From a virus, in IMG/VR virus record IMGVR_UViG_3300011115_000378, positions 1 through 33,912 of that record: DNA of 33,912 nt. One strand, written 5' to 3'. The position numbers and the translations under genes were made by a program. The notes beneath the pieces were generated by a model, which was not told the DNA's origin, did no database searches, and saw only the letters and a program-made list of their open reading frames with translations. Of the stretch, positions 16,668-25,600 are shown one piece after another (the first letter of the stretch is position 1; each line of letters opens with the position of its first letter).

Positions 16668-17003
16668 TTATCCTACTAATGTTACAGGTGTAACATATAC
16701 TGTAACAGCACTGGCTGCACTGGCAGCAAGATAAACTGTTTGAAATGCTTGATTGTTCAAGACTTGAATAAATTCGGTTTGACCAGCACCTATAACAGTT
16801 CCTGCTGTGGCCACTGATAGTGTGGTTAGTTCAGCATCAAAGAAAACAGGCACAGTTGAACTGGTGTTAGTTACTTTTAAGTATAACGGAGTTTTTGCTC
16901 CTGCTAGATTGCCTGTTACTTCAGCAAATGTAACATCACCAGTTGCTGGTGTTGCGTTTGCTGATAAAGTAATAACAGGACCGGCTAATTGATATGCGCT
17001 CAT
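16668..17003 (-). CDS. Small beta-rich protein, possible head decoration protein (111 aa)
   Basis: The ATG at 17003 overlaps the preceding stop (ATGA). The sequence is a run of alternating beta strands (YLKVTNTSSTVPVFFDAELT, then AQTEFIQVLNNQAF-like strands) with many Ala, Thr and Val, no charges in clusters, no signal peptide and no membrane helix. Size and composition fit a decoration or tail-tube type of small virion protein, but no motif proves it. Confidence 0.7.
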   Translation of the reverse strand: MSAYQLAGPVITLSANATPATGDVTFAEVTGNLAGAKTPLYLKVTNTSSTVPVFFDAELTTLSVATAGTVIGAGQTEFIQVLNNQAFQTVYLAASAASAVTVYVTPVTLVG

Positions 17004-17350
17004 CGTTGATTACCTTTAGTTGGGCCACGACCGACATTCATCTTGTCAGCATCGCCTTTATAATTTTGTCCACATACTGGGTCCCAAGCACGAGTGCCAC
17101 CTGGTGTGCGAACTTGTGGATTACTTGAACCCATAAACATTTCTTTACCTAGTCCACTCTTTGGAACACGAGCGGCATCTGGATATGTGCTGTCATCATC
17201 ACTGTGATTACCAACTGTTGGTCCACGACCTTTGTTGATTAATGCATCGCTGTTGGTCTTCATATGTTGATTACCACTATACTTGCCTGTGCCGCGACTA
17301 AATCCAGGTGCAGCCGCGCCAGTTGCTGGGTTTACTTTTTCAAACTTCAT
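17000..17350 (-). CDS. GRGPTxGN-motif protein (116 aa)
   Basis: The ATG at 17350 overlaps the stop of the 48-aa gene (ATGA). The protein is Gly/Asn/Lys-rich and probably extended. It carries GRGPTVGN near residue 42 and GRGPTKGN at the very C-terminus, and the 100-aa protein has a third, related copy. I recall this short motif from small proteins of marine phages, without a known function. A single Cys lies in WDPVCGQNY. It may be a multivalent peptide binding a repeated virion partner. Confidence 0.72.
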   Translation of the reverse strand: MKFEKVNPATGAAAPGFSRGTGKYSGNQHMKTNSDALINKGRGPTVGNHSDDDSTYPDAARVPKSGLGKEMFMGSSNPQVRTPGGTRAWDPVCGQNYKGDADKMNVGRGPTKGNQR

Positions 17351-17493
17351 TTTGATTTTCCTTTTTTACTTGCTGCCGCACGCTTAGTAGCGTATGCGAT
17401 TGCCACGGCTTGCTTTGGGGGCTTGCCTGCGGCTATTTCCTTTTTAACATTCTTAGTGAATGCTGGTTTACTAGTTGATTTAATTAACGGCAT
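17347..17493 (-). CDS. Small conserved basic protein of the MPLIK...GKP-KQAVAIA type (48 aa)
   Basis: The ATG is at 17493 and the TGA at 17349-17347 overlaps the next ATG. The peptide begins MPLIKSTSKPAFTKNVKKEI, continues AAGKPPKQAVAIAYATKRAA and ends in Ser/Lys/Gly. From memory, small proteins with this G-P-KQAVAIA pattern are widespread in marine and other phages and of unknown function. A helix with Ala and basic residues is expected. Overlap with the next gene and the recognisable peptide support it, although it is very short. Confidence 0.75.
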   Translation of the reverse strand: MPLIKSTSKPAFTKNVKKEIAAGKPPKQAVAIAYATKRAAASKKGKSK

Positions 17494-17498
17494 ATTGT

Positions 17499-17505
17499 TA
17501 TTTAT
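17499..17505 (-). promoter_or_regulatory. ATAAATA box, candidate late-type promoter
   Basis: GTATAAATAAC on the minus strand lies in the 19-base gap before the 48-aa gene, only five bases from its ATG. A transcript started from it would be leaderless or nearly so. Confidence 0.4.
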
Positions 17506-17512
17506 ACTGATT

Positions 17513-17932
17513 TTACTCAGCGTCTTCCTCTTCAGTTTCTTCTGGATTGACCTCTTGATAAATGCCAGTCAAGTTTGCCAAAGCCTGTGTAAACGCAATT
17601 TGTTTTGCTGCCACTGCTTCGGCACTGTCTGTTACTTCTATCTTTGCCAATGTATTCATAACTTTGTTTAATATTAGGTTGTGATACTTCAGCGTTGTTG
17701 CTTTGTCGCCTTCATTACGTGCGTTGAGAAAGTCTTCTACTAATAGTTCTTCATAATCACGTCCGCCTGTTTGAGCATCCAATGCTCCCAACAAACTTCT
17801 AATACTGACTTGATCTCTGCTGCCCTTTTTACGGCCTGCGCCCGCACGATATCCACCGCGAGTTCCCTTATAAGGACTGTTGTCAGTGCCTATAAGTTCT
17901 TCTTCCTTTTCAATAATTTCTTTTCTATTCAT
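17513..17932 (-). CDS. Possible terminase small subunit or DNA-binding protein (139 aa)
   Basis: Residues ~23-45 read KGTRGGYRAGAGRKKGSRDQ, a basic Gly/Arg segment like the AT-hook-like GGxRxGAGRxxGS motif often seen at the N-terminus of phage small terminases. Helices follow (VSIRSLLGALDAQTG, YEELLVEDFLNARNEG, TLKYHNLILNKVMNTLAK, VAAKQIAFTQALANLTGIYQ), with an acidic C-terminal tail. This build fits a small terminase or other DNA-binding adaptor. It is unusually far (4 kb) from terL, which lowers confidence. The alternative candidate is the 102-aa gene just before terL. Confidence 0.7.
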   Translation of the reverse strand: MNRKEIIEKEEELIGTDNSPYKGTRGGYRAGAGRKKGSRDQVSIRSLLGALDAQTGGRDYEELLVEDFLNARNEGDKATTLKYHNLILNKVMNTLAKIEVTDSAEAVAAKQIAFTQALANLTGIYQEVNPEETEEEDAE

Positions 17933-18042
17933 AATGTTATTAAGTTAATGCTGTACAAGTTACGCTTGCCTATTCGTTGTTGCCTGGATTAGAAAGACAC
18001 AAAATCATTCCAGTTCTTGATAGCATTAGGGTGTCTTAACCT

Positions 18043-18474
18043 TTACTCCAATGTTGATCTAATCATCCAAATAGATTTTTCTAAATCTAATGCTTGGTCC
18101 TGGGCATAGTTGCTGATTTCTTCCAGGTTTTCTTCACTGGCTATTGTGATTAAATCTTTATAATCTTCTAGCAAGTGTTCTAAGTCCATCATCACTGCTT
18201 CTAACAATTCATCTGCTGTGCCTTCAATGGCATCAGTGGGTATTGTAGCATCAGTGATAACATCCATAATGTTGCAGGGCATGTATTCCTGCATGGTGCG
18301 TAAGATTTCACCAATCTTATCAATCTCTGCTTGTCTACGTTCGTAAACACCTTGAAGTAACTTATGGTCACTTCTAAAGTTACGTCCAGTTACGTTTACA
18401 TGTGCGGCATGACTTCTAAAGTATGCTACAAAGTTATTGTTAAACACTAATGTTAGTTGTTCTGCTGTTGTCAT
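18043..18474 (-). CDS. Dps-like ferritin-fold protein (143 aa)
   Basis: The ATG overlaps the stop of the 238-aa gene (ATGA). Helix A-B sequence H25-VNVTGRNF-(x3)-H37 and, further on, D52-(x3)-E56 align with the Dps di-iron site. Compared with E. coli Dps, His51, His63, Asp78 and Glu82 are matched by His25, His37, Asp52 and Glu56, while Asp67 is replaced by Gln41. The rest is four-helix in character (MMDLEHLLEDYKDLITIASE, then YAQDQALDLEKSIWMIRSTL). Dps proteins form 12-mer shells that oxidise iron and bind DNA. Here it is somewhat short, lacks a basic N-terminal tail and sits inside the virion gene block, so it may be packaged or may protect DNA during infection. Confidence 0.8.
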   Translation of the reverse strand: MTTAEQLTLVFNNNFVAYFRSHAAHVNVTGRNFRSDHKLLQGVYERRQAEIDKIGEILRTMQEYMPCNIMDVITDATIPTDAIEGTADELLEAVMMDLEHLLEDYKDLITIASEENLEEISNYAQDQALDLEKSIWMIRSTLE

Positions 18475-19187
18475 TGTTGTGGTCCTATTACTTTACTGGC
18501 TGCTAATGCTCGCATTTTATCTCTTAATGATTGTGTTGCTGTAGCAGCACCTGCTGCAGCGGCTGGCACAATGTTTCCAGTTAATGCACCTAAGTGATTT
18601 ATCATAGGAATCTTATTTGCGTATTGATTAATCAATGATGGAGCAGCCACTGCTTGTCCAGGATCACCTTGAACAACGCCTGGTAATGCCGCGCCTGCTT
18701 GAGCACCCATTGTTGCGCCTGTTATGCTACCTTGAAGTCCGCCATAACCTCTGGCAATGTTAGCAACTTGAGGACCAAACTTTGCTGCCAATGCTGGACC
18801 ATATTTTGCTGCCAATGCTTCAGCACCACGAACACCAAGTTGTGCGCCTTTGACTGCTCCACCAACTGCGGGTATAGCAAAGCCAGCAACTTCACCTGTT
18901 GCTGTGCCTAGATTTGCTGCCAATGGATTTGCTTCTTGATACTTTTGTCCTTCAGCATAAGTTGCAGGCGTTAAAGTCTTATTAAGATATTCTGGTAAAC
19001 CAAATGTTAGTGCGTTAACAGCGTTGGCTGCAAATGTTGATATGCCAGCATCTTTATATTGACTGTTATCCGGAGCAACTGGAGTTGCCTGTGAACTATT
19101 CAATTTTTTTAATAGTTCAGGATCCTTGACATACTCAGTTTCATTGAGTTTTTTTAATAACTCTGGATCAGTTACATATTCGCTCAT
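18471..19187 (-). CDS. Probable internal virion protein with duplicated DPELLKKLN motif (238 aa)
   Basis: I choose the ATG at 19187 (MSEYVTDPELL). It overlaps the upstream TGA (ATGA) and has AAGGA 11 bases before it, whereas the ATG at 19199 has no usable spacing. The first 30 residues hold a tandem repeat, EYV-DPELLKKLN, twice. The remainder is Ala/Gly-rich with long hydrophobic helical stretches (AGFAIPAVGGAVKGAQLG, GAQAGAALPGVVQGD, GNIVPAAAAGAATATQ), a membrane-active pattern known for internal head proteins ejected into the host. It follows the 823-aa transglycosylase protein, like T7-type gp14/15/16 clusters. Role is inferred. Confidence 0.7.
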   Translation of the reverse strand: MSEYVTDPELLKKLNETEYVKDPELLKKLNSSQATPVAPDNSQYKDAGISTFAANAVNALTFGLPEYLNKTLTPATYAEGQKYQEANPLAANLGTATGEVAGFAIPAVGGAVKGAQLGVRGAEALAAKYGPALAAKFGPQVANIARGYGGLQGSITGATMGAQAGAALPGVVQGDPGQAVAAPSLINQYANKIPMINHLGALTGNIVPAAAAGAATATQSLRDKMRALAASKVIGPQQ

Positions 19188-21655
19188 AGAGGTTTCCATC
19201 CTTTACCATCAAACACATATGTTTTACCATCAATAACTTTAGTTTGTTGACTGCCTGCGGCTGTGGCTGGGGTTGTTTTGACACCAGCCATAATATCGTT
19301 CATACGCTTGTTAGCATCTTCAAATATTTTAGCACCTTGATTCTCATCAAAGTCAATGTCAAATTCCATACGATCAAGATTTGGATTTGCACGACGTGCT
19401 TTAACCCATGCTTTAGACTTGGCCTCAGTGTATTCAATCTTTGCCTTAGCATATTCCAACGTTGCTTTAGCAGCCGCTGGCTTGTCACCAATACTGCCTA
19501 CAACTCCAACAACACGCTGACTTTCTTTTTCACTGTTTGTTTGACTTGCTGATAATCCACTGCCAGTAATAGCATTAACTTGTAGATTACGATAGTCATT
19601 CATTGTTTGATCAAACTCTGCTCGTTTATTAGCAGGAATGTTTAAGTTACGTGCCAACGTATCCAATGATTCACCTTTGCGTTCATTGCTACTTTGTAAG
19701 TCAACGAAAGCACGCCATGCTGGACTGTTTGTATCAATACCCCAAAACTCTGGATTCTTATCAATGGCATCTTGCAAGCGATTAATAGTTGCTTTTTGTG
19801 GTTGAGCAGTTTCTAAATTAGTGGCTAGTTTTTCATTATACTTTTCATTAGACTTACTGCGTTCTATTCCTTGTTCTTTACCAATAGCAACATTAGTTTC
19901 TAATGCTGATGTTCCACCTGCTGGCATACCACCACCTTGTGTAACACTTACTTTACCTTCAGCATCAGGAGTAATAATTTGTTTTGTCTTTTGATCAACT
20001 AGAATAGGTTTGCCAGCATTTGATGAGCCTGGAGCACCATAACCAACAATGGCAACATCAGTGCCATACTTGATATTTGCTTTAGTAAGTTCATCAGCAC
20101 TGGTAGTGGCTGCTTTAATAATTGGATCCCACGCAAGACTAACTTTCTTGCCTGCTTCTGCTTTGGCAGTTGCTGTAGTAATACTTTCTGGTTCCCACCC
20201 TGAACTAATATCAAACTTCTTACCGCCTGATTCAATGTATGTCTTAGTTTTGCCGCCGCTTGTGTCAGTTACTCTAACACCGCGAGCAATAACTTTGCCG
20301 TCAGCATCAGTTTTAACATAAGCAGTTCCGCTTACTTCAGGTTTATAACCTTTACCACCTGTGGCAAGAGGATTGTCAGCATTGTATTGAGCAATTTCTT
20401 TAGCAGTTAATTCTTTGCCTGTAACAGTATTGATACCATTAATGGCCATGCCATTGGCAGCAACTTTAACTATCACTGGTTCATTATTGATTGAATCTGC
20501 TTTATCAGTGCCTATGCCTAACTTGTATAGTTCTTCATTGGCTAAATCTTTTAATCCAAATGCCGCATATAACATGCCTTTTAATCTGCTGCCTTCGCCT
20601 TTACGCTCACGCAAGAGTCTGGCTAATTCATTTTCATCCAGTTTGCCTGCTTTGTCTTTTGCTTTTTCATCTTCACGTTTTTGTATAATTAAATCTGCTG
20701 CCGTGTCACGGGCACGTTGTTTTAACCATGGTGGCAATGTTGAATCTTTGCTAAATGTTATTAGATCATCTGGACTACTTTGAATTGTTTCATAATTCTT
20801 TAAATGATTATCCAAGTCTGCCTGTGCTTGACTGTACACTGGTGTGCCAAACTCATCAAAACTGTTTGGTGCAGGTTGTGGTGGTGTTTCGCCTTGTATA
20901 CCAGCATTGGCTTCTTGAAAGGCTTGTTCTTGAAAAGGACTTACAGGGGCTAGTGGTTGTGCTTGTGCTGGTTGTGCTTGTTGAGCCGCACCTGAACTAG
21001 CACTTGGTGCACCTGCAAAGCGACCATCTGCTATCTGTGTAAGTCTTTCTATACCACCATTGGCTTTAGCGGCTGCTTCACTTACTTGTCTTGTTTTTAT
21101 GAATCTGGCAGCACCATCTGGACCTAACAAGTGACTAAGTTGTAATGCACCTGCACTGGGTTCAATACCTAACTGTGTAAGTCTGGCTTGATTGCGTCCT
21201 ACTAATGTATTATATCCACGGTCATGTTCTTCCTGTGTCCATTCCGTAATAGGTTTATTAAGACTTGGATCTTGTTTAACAATATCTTTGTAAGCGGCAT
21301 CTGTGATACCATATGGACCAAATGCTGAACTAGTTCTTTGTCCTTGTTCGTTGGCAGGAAAGTGATATCCAATGTTTGGATTGTTGCCACTTTCTTGTTG
21401 TCTTGTATAAGCCGCTTGGTCTTGTGCTACTGGAGCAACCTGTGCTACAGTTTGTTTATAAGCCGCTTGTTGTCTTTGTAGTTCAGGTGGTAGAGATTCT
21501 TTAGTGACTTTTTCTACTGTGCCATCACCGTAGGTTTTGATCTCCTGTGTTTGAACAGCATGATCATTAAGTTCCTGCTGTTCACGCAGTCTGCGTTCTT
21601 CTTCACTTTCGTATTCGCCAATCACATTGCCGAACTGATCCATTTGGTATGCCAT
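19184..21655 (-). CDS. Internal virion protein with lytic transglycosylase-like domain (823 aa)
   Basis: A soluble, charged protein. Residues ~80-190 look like an SLT-type muramidase: QQESGNN with candidate catalytic Glu88, then SSAFGPYGITDAAYKD (109-124, matching the GPYQ-type motif), and WTQEEHDRGYN. Long helical, Lys/Glu/Ala-rich regions follow to the C-terminus (VFDGKGWKPL end). In T7-like phages such an enzyme in the ejection apparatus opens peptidoglycan during DNA entry. No separate endolysin is seen in this genome, so this domain might also be the only cell-wall enzyme. The ATG at 21655 follows the 320-aa gene by ten bases, with an AAGGAATAATAG leader. Confidence 0.75.
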   Translation of the reverse strand: MAYQMDQFGNVIGEYESEEERRLREQQELNDHAVQTQEIKTYGDGTVEKVTKESLPPELQRQQAAYKQTVAQVAPVAQDQAAYTRQQESGNNPNIGYHFPANEQGQRTSSAFGPYGITDAAYKDIVKQDPSLNKPITEWTQEEHDRGYNTLVGRNQARLTQLGIEPSAGALQLSHLLGPDGAARFIKTRQVSEAAAKANGGIERLTQIADGRFAGAPSASSGAAQQAQPAQAQPLAPVSPFQEQAFQEANAGIQGETPPQPAPNSFDEFGTPVYSQAQADLDNHLKNYETIQSSPDDLITFSKDSTLPPWLKQRARDTAADLIIQKREDEKAKDKAGKLDENELARLLRERKGEGSRLKGMLYAAFGLKDLANEELYKLGIGTDKADSINNEPVIVKVAANGMAINGINTVTGKELTAKEIAQYNADNPLATGGKGYKPEVSGTAYVKTDADGKVIARGVRVTDTSGGKTKTYIESGGKKFDISSGWEPESITTATAKAEAGKKVSLAWDPIIKAATTSADELTKANIKYGTDVAIVGYGAPGSSNAGKPILVDQKTKQIITPDAEGKVSVTQGGGMPAGGTSALETNVAIGKEQGIERSKSNEKYNEKLATNLETAQPQKATINRLQDAIDKNPEFWGIDTNSPAWRAFVDLQSSNERKGESLDTLARNLNIPANKRAEFDQTMNDYRNLQVNAITGSGLSASQTNSEKESQRVVGVVGSIGDKPAAAKATLEYAKAKIEYTEAKSKAWVKARRANPNLDRMEFDIDFDENQGAKIFEDANKRMNDIMAGVKTTPATAAGSQQTKVIDGKTYVFDGKGWKPL

Positions 21656-21665
21656 CTATTATTCC

Positions 21666-22628
21666 TTAAATTAATTCAGGCAACTTAGTATAGTCTACTT
21701 GATAGTATCCTGAACTGTGTACACTGACTGCATCAGCATATTTTGTGTTTAGCAAATCTTGTGCCATTGCGCCTACTTGTGGTTCCTTGTCCCATACATA
21801 GTTATAAGTATAGACCTTAATTCCATCTACATCTTTGACATGTTTAATATTTTCTTTTAACCTAACGTCACTGAAGAATGGAGTAAATGGTAATACCTTA
21901 CCAATTAGGTCATTCCAGTCTGCGCCTTTTTGCTCACTAGTGCCTACTGCGCTAGGATATGGAGTAGTGCCTAATGTTGGAGCAATGCTGTAACGAGCAG
22001 CCAAGTTTTTGTAGTATTGATCTGTTGGACTTGTTGACGCTGCTTGTTTGGCCTGTGCCGCAGCCAATGCGCGATCCATGCCGCCATAACCAATTTGAGC
22101 AAGTTGATTACCCACTGCTTGTCTTTGTCCAGCAACATCACGTTGTACCTGTGCCGCTGTGTTAGCCATTAAACTTTGATTCTGCGATGCTAAATTCTGT
22201 CCTGCTAATGCTTGTCTGGCAGAACCTAAATTACCTGCGCCACCAAACTGTGCTTGTTGGTTAGCAACGTTTTGCATATACTGTGCCTGTGCTGGCTGTA
22301 ATGCCGCTCTTACTTGATTGGCTTCATAGTCAGGAGCAAATAAACTTTGTAAGCCACTAACACCTGTGCGTAGTGCTGATTCGCCTACACCACCAGTTGT
22401 TTCTTGAACCTGTCCTGCTATACCGCCAACGTTTTGTGCAGCCTGTAGCATGCCAGGAGCATTGATATTGTAAATGTCCTCAGCGCCCTGCATACCTCTG
22501 CGGTAATATGGCAATGCTTGTTCAATTTTGAACTTGCTGAGAGCATCCATTTCTGCTTGTTGACTAGCAGGTATGTTAACTGATTTTGTGGTAGTTGGTC
22601 CACCGAATAGATCATCAAATAAACTCAT
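21666..22628 (-). CDS. Virion protein with C-terminal S74-type chaperone domain (320 aa)
   Basis: The start has AAGGAAAAGAT. Residues 1-250 are Gln/Ala-rich and helical (LQPAQAQYMQNVANQQAQFG, AGQRQAVGNQLAQIGYGGMD). The C-terminal ~70 residues are a peptidase S74-like intramolecular chaperone: SDVRLKENI (Ser253 to Lys258, the spacing of the Ser-Lys self-cleavage dyad), then YNYVWDKEPQVGAMAQDLLN and a final YYQVDYTKLPELI. S74 domains usually trimerise and clip themselves from fibres. Here the domain is on a helical, non-fibre protein and somewhat short. It lies between the 1040-aa Hint protein and the transglycosylase gene, a tail or ejection-apparatus position. Confidence 0.75.
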   Translation of the reverse strand: MSLFDDLFGGPTTTKSVNIPASQQAEMDALSKFKIEQALPYYRRGMQGAEDIYNINAPGMLQAAQNVGGIAGQVQETTGGVGESALRTGVSGLQSLFAPDYEANQVRAALQPAQAQYMQNVANQQAQFGGAGNLGSARQALAGQNLASQNQSLMANTAAQVQRDVAGQRQAVGNQLAQIGYGGMDRALAAAQAKQAASTSPTDQYYKNLAARYSIAPTLGTTPYPSAVGTSEQKGADWNDLIGKVLPFTPFFSDVRLKENIKHVKDVDGIKVYTYNYVWDKEPQVGAMAQDLLNTKYADAVSVHSSGYYQVDYTKLPELI

Positions 22629-22647
22629 ATCTTTTCCTTGTTTGTAT

Positions 22648-22654
22648 TATTTAG
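22648..22654 (-). promoter_or_regulatory. CTAAATA box before the S74-domain gene
   Basis: GCTAAATAATAC on the minus strand lies in the 31-base gap, 19 bases before the ATG at 22628. The ten-base sequence is identical to the box before the portal gene. Confidence 0.4.
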
Positions 22655-22659
22655 CATCA

Positions 22660-25600
22660 TTACATTGCGTTGCCTGTGCCCGCGCCTGCTCCTGTGCCAC
22701 CGCCATCACCGCCACCTGATCCACCGCCATCACCTCCACCACCTTGGTTCTGGTTAGACATCAGTGCGTATTCATATTGTGCTTTAATGTTGTTCACAGT
22801 TTCCATATCACCAGCAGCCATTGCCGCTGCCAATCTCTGTGCCATATCATTGCCTAATACACTGGCTACTTGTTGAACTTCTGCTGAAGTCATATTATAA
22901 TTTGTTGGTGTTACAGGTCCTGCAACTGGAGGAGTATATGCTTGTAGTTGGTTAACAGGAGCCTGTGCCAAACTTGGATCATATGCTTGAACTCTTGTTG
23001 CTGGAGTAAATTGTTCTGGAGTATAACGTCCAGCAATAATGTCTTCATAGTCTTGAGCACTCATTGGTGCCGCAACACCTTGAGCACCCCATGGTGTTTC
23101 TGGTGCTGCCACTGCATTGTATGCCTGTGCGTTAAATGTTGGTCCTGCTTGGAATCCATGTCCACCCCAGAAGTATTTGCTTTGTGCGTCATTGGTTGTA
23201 TTGTAAAACGGTGTTGGTTCCATCATACCAGGATTCAATCCAACACCTGTGCTTAATGTTGTTGGAGGAGTTGTAACTACTGGAGGAACAACTACAGGAG
23301 GTTTAGGTGTCACTGGCGGTAATACCACAGGAGGAACTATCACTGGAGGAGGAACAACTGGTGGCACTACTGGTGGCACTGGTGGCACTGGTGGTGGTGT
23401 TATAACTATTTCAGGAACTACTGGAGGCACTACAGGAGGTAATGGACTCTTATTGTGACTTAACAAGCCTTGACAAATGTAAGTATGTGCATCATCAATA
23501 GTAATCATTACTACTGGACCAGGTTCAACTTGTTCAACACTCTTAACTACTTTACCGCTGAGTATATCTCTAAATTTAACATCTTTGGCTGTTACCCAAG
23601 AATCTACTTTATCAAAGAACTTGTGATCATAACTACAAACAATTTCTGTGTCTTCAAACTTAATCTTTAATCTTTGTGCATTAGGAATAATCTCTGTGTG
23701 CGTTACAGGATGATCTCCCCAAGCCATGGTATGTTCATGCTGTGTTCTAACAACATCACCCACGGCTAATTCTCCAGCAGGCTTTTTACTGCCATCGGCT
23801 AGATGTATTAACATTTCTGGACTTGGACAAGTTGGTTTAGGTGCCACAATTTCAACTGTAGGAACAACTGGAGTAACTGGTTTGTCTGCAACTATTTCAA
23901 CAACTGGAACATCTGGCACAACTGGCTTAACTGGTTTATCAGCAACTACTTCTACAACTGGAACTGTGTCATCTTTCTTTGTTACTTTAGTGTCAACTAC
24001 TTCTACTGTAGGCACTGTAGGAATTACTGGCTTGACTACTTTATCACCTGTGACTGTTACTGTTGGCGTAGTAGTATCATCTGTCTTTGTTACTTTATCG
24101 CCTGTTATTTTTATTTCAGGAACTGGTGTTTTTAAATTAGTATTCAACTGTGTGGTAACTGCTGCCAATATGTTTGGATCTACCATAGTTGGAACTACGG
24201 GTGCTGTTACAGCAGGATTGGCTGTGCCAGTTACGTTAACTGTTTCTATGCCAGGAGTTACTGGTGCTACGCCAGTGCCAGCGCCAGTGTTTTCTATAAA
24301 CTGACTAATTTGTTGATTACTCAATCCCTGTGCTTTCAAACTATCAATTAAAGCATTGTCAGCCAATTCATTGAAGTCAATGCCTGCTCCTGGTATAGCA
24401 TCTACTGGAGGAACATAACCTAAGTCTGCGGCACTGGCATTCTCTAACCATTGTCCAATTTGTGCGTTGCTTAGACCCTGTGCTTTTAAACTATCAATAA
24501 CACCTGTCTCTGCTAGGTCGGCAAAGTTAACTGTTGATCCATCTATGGCACCACCGAATATACTGCTACCGCCTCCGGCTGTTGGTGTGCCACCTTGTAG
24601 GTATCCACCCAATGCACCACCAGCACCGCCTAACAATGCTCCTTTAAGAACATCGCCACCTTGAGCGCCTGTTAGTGCTCCGCTGATGATAGCGTTGCCC
24701 AATGCGTTTGTTGCTACTGCACCTGCACCTGTGCCTAATAATGCATTGCCCAATAAACCGCCTGCGCCTGTGGCTGCTAAGGCTAGTTGAACTATGGGCA
24801 TCCATTGTCCTGCATCACTGCTACTCTGTGCTGATGTATAGAAATATGGATTACCTTTGTCATCAAACTGAACACGATAACCTGTGTTGCCTTTACCAGT
24901 ATAAGTGCCACCGAATGCGTCACCTGTTTGGCGCTCACCATAGGTATTACCCACAGTTTGTCCTGTGAGTTTATTACCAAACGTTTCTATCTTTTGATTG
25001 CCTGTAAATGTTTGATTACCTTGTTCATCATAACTGTATGTTGGTTCTTCTTTGACAATCTTACCGAACTGGCTGATGTCTGTGATACCAATGTCACCTA
25101 AGATCCTTGCCATGTCTGCGGCATTCTTTTCTGCACTTCCAAATCCTTCACCAGTCCATTTACTTGTTGTGCCTTGACCTAAAATCTGTTCTACCAAACT
25201 CTTTGGCTGTACTACAGGAGTTATCGTTGGAGCAACTGGAGCAGTAGGCGCCATTGGTGCGCTATACTGTGGCTTAGGTGGAGGAGCAGGTGGCTCATAC
25301 ATTAGTGGTGATTTAATATCAGGAGCAATGGGTCTTGGTGGAATAATCTCTACCGGAGCAGGAGGAGGCTCTGCCTGTGTTTTAGTCTGTGGTTGTGAGA
25401 AATAATCTAGTTCACCAAAGTTGCCAACATTACTACCAAATGATGTATCTTCTAATACTGTGCCACCGCCTCTGGAATAGTTAACAACTGGTTCTGGATA
25501 AACTGGTGCTCGTTCAACGGGTGCTGGCGGTGCATAGACTGTGGGTGCAACTGGTGCTTGAGGAGGCTCAGGAGGTGTATAAGTCTGTGGCTGAGGTTGT

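Noticed and set aside
17933-18042. Small gene or terminator in the 110-base gap before the 139-aa gene
   Set aside because: Only an 18-codon frame and a 7-bp AAGACAC/GTGTCTT inverted repeat with a 30-base loop; no T-run or ribosome site.
23452-23829. True splicing intein
   Set aside because: The residue after His-Asn is Lys, not Cys, Ser or Thr, so normal trans-esterification cannot finish. A BIL-type Hint domain fits better.
23726-24304. Long plus-strand open frames such as this one (192 codons), 1279-1779 and 20415-20783
   Set aside because: They are mirror images of repetitive Thr/Val/Pro-rich minus-strand genes. They have no ribosome sites, and the peptides are low-complexity shadows.
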